Shown one piece after another: positions 4,786 to 6,710 of a DNA stretch of 6,710 nt. The DNA is from Calditrichota bacterium. GTDB lineage: Bacteria; Calditrichota; Calditrichia; Calditrichales; Calditrichaceae. The position numbers and the translations under genes are program-made. Location of the stretch: positions 1 through 6,710 of the forward strand of contig JAJRSN010000461.1 of NCBI GenBank assembly GCA_024278715.1, written 5' to 3'. Below the pieces are notes generated by a model. The model was not told the DNA's origin, searched no databases, and was given only the letters and a program-made list of their open reading frames with translations. How positions within the stretch are numbered: the stretch's first letter is position 1; each line of letters begins with the position of its first letter.

Positions 4786-5795
4786 TGAACAACGAAAAAT
4801 CTGATCAAAAAAATGGCTGGAAGTTGAAAGACCTGGACTATCCGGTGCCAAAACATGCGCTGGAGTTCGGGTATTGTCTCGGAGGAATTATTCTTGTCGG
4901 GTTTGGTTTATTGGTAATTAGCGGGGCAATTATGGCGCTCTTTTATACTCCTTCGGTTGCCGGCGCAAGAATAAGTATAATGAATCTCAATGAAAATTCT
5001 GTGGGATTACTGCTGCGTTCTTTTCACAGATGGACCGCAGAAGCTATTATTTTCTTAATAATTTTACATTTAAGCAGAATAATATTTACGGGCTCTTATC
5101 AAGGTAAGAGAAAACTTAATTGGTTCTTTGGAATAGGACTTTTATTAATTACCTTTGTTTTCTTTTTTTCGGGTACGGTTATCAAATGGGATCAAGAAGG
5201 TTATGAGGCTTACCAGCACATGCTCGAAGCAACGGAGTTAATGCCGTTGGGAGCGTACCTTGCTTCCTTTTTAAAAGGAACGGCGGCTGTAATGCGAATG
5301 TTCGTCACCCATTCACTGATACTCCCTTTGCTACTCTTTGTCTTTCTTATACCGCATCTTGCGCTGGTAAAACTAAACGGACTATCGCCTTTACCTAACG
5401 CTGCTTCGTCAAACTCGACAACATTTTTTAAACATTTGAAAAAAGTTCTAATTTTTAGCATACCGATTTACGCACTCGTTGTATTTTTATCGGCTCAATT
5501 CCCAGCCGTCCTGTATCCCGGTCCTTATTCCGGCGTTGAAATGACAAAACCACCCTGGATATTTTTACCTCTTTATGCGCTGGAGGATAAGTTCGGACTG
5601 ATTGCGTTAATAATTGTGCCTATCATTGCAGTCATTGTTTTGATACTCTTGCCCTATTTTGACTCAAAAGCAGGTGAAAATTCCACAACACATAAAGTTG
5701 TCGTTTGGAGTTTTTTGATTATTGTCAGCATCTCTGTTGCAATGATAATATTCGTCGGTATTACTCCTCCGGTACAACATCTTAATATGAAATAA
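4785..5795 (+). CDS. b6-type cytochrome b (fused b6/subunit IV), heme c(n) type
   Basis: A 336-residue integral membrane cytochrome b of the bc/b6f superfamily, which passes electrons from quinol across the membrane. About seven spans are visible: four in the b6-like part (roughly 32-55, 84-102, 112-131, 173-196) and three in the subunit IV-like part (220-240, 270-291, 306-327). Heme ligands are His81/His95 in helix B and His176/His191 in helix D. The 14- and 15-residue separations are those of b6 rather than mitochondrial cytochrome b. Cys31 in YCLGGI matches the cysteine that binds the extra heme c(n) in b6f and Bacillus-type complexes. WDQEGYEA (135-142) follows helix C. The quinol-site PEWY appears as PPWI (256-259), without the acidic residue. 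The protein is shorter than b6 plus subunit IV together. ATG 4785, behind AAGGGGG at 4771-4777, is preferred to the adjacent GTG 4782. No Rieske or cytochrome c gene is nearby. Confidence 0.92.
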   Translation: MNNEKSDQKNGWKLKDLDYPVPKHALEFGYCLGGIILVGFGLLVISGAIMALFYTPSVAGARISIMNLNENSVGLLLRSFHRWTAEAIIFLIILHLSRIIFTGSYQGKRKLNWFFGIGLLLITFVFFFSGTVIKWDQEGYEAYQHMLEATELMPLGAYLASFLKGTAAVMRMFVTHSLILPLLLFVFLIPHLALVKLNGLSPLPNAASSNSTTFFKHLKKVLIFSIPIYALVVFLSAQFPAVLYPGPYSGVEMTKPPWIFLPLYALEDKFGLIALIIVPIIAVIVLILLPYFDSKAGENSTTHKVVVWSFLIIVSISVAMIIFVGITPPVQHLNMK

Positions 5796-5894
5796 TGTAT
5801 CGATGACCTGATTTTTGTCGCCGGTTGCGTTTATTTTATTTACGACGGATATCGATGATATTGAGTATGTTCTTGCAGCAGGAATGGCGGCATC

Positions 5895-5966
5895 TTAACC
5901 GATAATGAGCACAGACAAATTTTTTGCATAAAGATCGATTCCGCAGTAATATTTATGTTGTTTGAC
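5895..5966 (-). pseudogene. Probable N-terminal fragment of an IS110-family transposase
   Basis: On the minus strand one frame reads KQHKYYCGIDLYAKNLSVLI, which resembles the RuvC-like N-terminus of IS110-family DEDD transposases (pattern Y-x-G-I-D-L-H-x-K, with the first catalytic Asp). It is closed by a TAA at 5895-5897 and has no ATG; a GTC codon sits where a start would be expected. Nothing convincing continues in any frame toward the cytochrome b gene, so the fragment is about 24 codons of a decayed copy. The match is short, so it could be chance. Confidence 0.42.
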
Positions 5967-6055
5967 GGAAAAAGCATAGAGTCCCGCAGTTTTATGGTTA
6001 CTTGAATTGAATATGCGTCGTAAGTTTTTTAGCGGCAGGAATGATTACAAGGATC

Positions 6056-6076
6056 AAAAAATCGGCTCGATTTTTT
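6056..6076. terminator. Symmetric hairpin AAAAAATCG-GCT-CGATTTTTT
   Basis: Nine bases (6056-6064) pair perfectly with 6068-6076 around a three-base loop, with A and T runs on opposite arms. The shape suits a bidirectional terminator between the cytochrome b unit and the response regulator gene, but it lies 260 bases past the cytochrome b stop and has few G:C pairs. Confidence 0.35.
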
Positions 6077-6206
6077 GCGGTTTTCTAACTCCGGTGAAAT
6101 TGTCCGGTTTTTTACAAACAACTTCCGCCTGGCTTTCATCGGGAGAGTTTAGCCATTATCCTTTTAATGTTCATTATGTTGTATTTTACTATTTAAAATG
6201 TTGGTA

Positions 6207-6710
6207 ATGAATAATAAAGCAAATATCTTAATCATCGAAGACGATCCGGTAATCACCGAGTTTTTACAAACCGGTCTTAAATATGAAGGCTATGAAATAT
6301 CGGTGAGTAATAGCGGAAAAGACGGGTTGGACATGCTGCGGCAAGATACTTTTAATCTGGTCATTTTAGACATTATGCTCCCGGATATTGACGGTTTTGA
6401 TGTTTGTCGTCGTATTCGGGACCAGGGATCGGATATTCCCGTCCTGATGTTAACCGTAAAAAAAGAGGTATCCGACCGCGTAAAAGGTCTGGATAGCGGC
6501 GCAGACGACTATCTGACCAAACCCTTCAGTTTTGATGAACTCCTCGCCCGGATCAGGGCTTTATTGCGTCGCATCGGGAAAATCCGTGAAAATAAAAAAA
6601 TACAAGTCGGAAGCATTCTTCTTAATACGGAAACGCGGGAAGTACGCCGGGAAGGACAGCTAATCGATCTTACTCCGACAGAATTTGCCCTGTTAGAACT
6701 TTTTATGCAT
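6207..6710 (+). CDS. OmpR/PhoB-family response regulator, N-terminal part
   Basis: The gene runs off the right edge; 168 residues are visible. Residues 1-120 are a receiver domain with acidic pocket Glu11-Asp12-Asp13, phospho-acceptor Asp55 (LVILDIMLPDIDG), Thr83 and Lys105 (YLTKPF). These are all the residues needed for phosphotransfer from a histidine kinase. The linker is about 121-131. A winged-helix DNA-binding domain begins with VGSILLN (134-140) and reaches LTPTEFALLELF (155-166), the start of its recognition region, where the window ends. This order identifies the OmpR/PhoB class of transcription factors. Two in-frame ATGs are possible (6198 and 6207); neither has a good ribosome site, and 6207 gives the usual short N-terminus. 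The kinase partner is not in the window and may follow. Its targets are unknown; adjacency to the cytochrome b unit does not prove regulation of it. Confidence 0.92.
   Translation, partial: MNNKANILIIEDDPVITEFLQTGLKYEGYEISVSNSGKDGLDMLRQDTFNLVILDIMLPDIDGFDVCRRIRDQGSDIPVLMLTVKKEVSDRVKGLDSGADDYLTKPFSFDELLARIRALLRRIGKIRENKKIQVGSILLNTETREVRREGQLIDLTPTEFALLELFMH

Larger units (their letters stand above)
5796..6206. other. 411-base gap without a supported gene
   Basis: Apart from the IS110-like fragment and the hairpin at 6056-6076, I see no gene in this stretch. The 66-codon frame at 6007-6207 has no ribosome site or recognisable motif. It also overlaps the hairpin and the response regulator start. 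No clear promoter could be fixed for the response regulator, although the last 40 bases before it are very A+T-rich. Confidence 0.5.

Noticed and set aside
5803..5850. Plus-strand reading DDLIFVAGCVYFIY, loosely like the IS110 DLVVAVEC segment
   Set aside because: It is on the strand opposite to the IS110-like N-terminal fragment and would need an inversion. Similarity is a handful of residues and stops follow at once.
6007..6207. 66-codon plus-strand open frame before the response regulator
   Set aside because: It covers the symmetric hairpin, overlaps the response regulator start, has no ribosome site and shows biased, unrecognisable composition.

Overview
The window looks like a stretch of chromosome from an anaerobic or facultatively anaerobic bacterium. 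It mixes housekeeping-type genes with decayed insertion sequences. The corrinoid-activator-like gene, a b6-type cytochrome b with a heme-c(n) cysteine, clear Shine-Dalgarno sites and intergenic seven-base tandem repeats would fit something like the FCB group (for example Calditrichota or Ignavibacteria). That placement is an inference from gene content and is weak.

Left part (1-2393): three plus-strand genes of fairly balanced base composition. The first is the C-terminal part of a DUF4445/RACo-like ASKHA protein, of the family that reductively activates corrinoid proteins. After a 74-base gap comes an exported MetX-like alpha/beta hydrolase, then, five bases further, trmO, a tRNA t6A37 N6-methyltransferase. 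The hydrolase and trmO almost certainly form one transcription unit, because the trmO ribosome site lies inside the end of the hydrolase gene.

Middle part (2394-4437): accessory DNA. Two different heptamer tandem repeats follow trmO. Next come a coding-looking fragment without a good start and, 10 bases after its stop, an A+T-rich class-beta DNA methyltransferase with no intact restriction partner in view. Beyond a candidate terminator lies an unidentified block of different composition (about 3640-3851). After it is a 436-base deletion derivative of an IS66-family insertion sequence on the minus strand (3852-4287). It keeps imperfect terminal inverted repeats, the start of tnpA, the end of tnpA, the start of tnpB and the end of tnpC, and has lost everything between.

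Right part (4288-6710): a two-gene unit encodes a 103-residue exported single-span membrane protein, which starts at a GTG behind a near-perfect ribosome site, and a 336-residue cytochrome b. The stop and start codons overlap as TGATG. The cytochrome b has b6-type heme-ligand spacing, a cysteine in a YCLGGI motif matching the heme c(n) site of b6f complexes, and a PPWI sequence where the quinol-site PEWY motif is expected. No Rieske protein or cytochrome c gene is present. A 411-base gap with a probable IS110-family transposase fragment and an A+T-rich hairpin separates it from an OmpR/PhoB-type response regulator that runs off the right edge.

The most unusual content is the Rieske-less b6-type cytochrome b with its small unidentified membrane partner, and the terminus-preserving IS66 miniature element just upstream of that unit.
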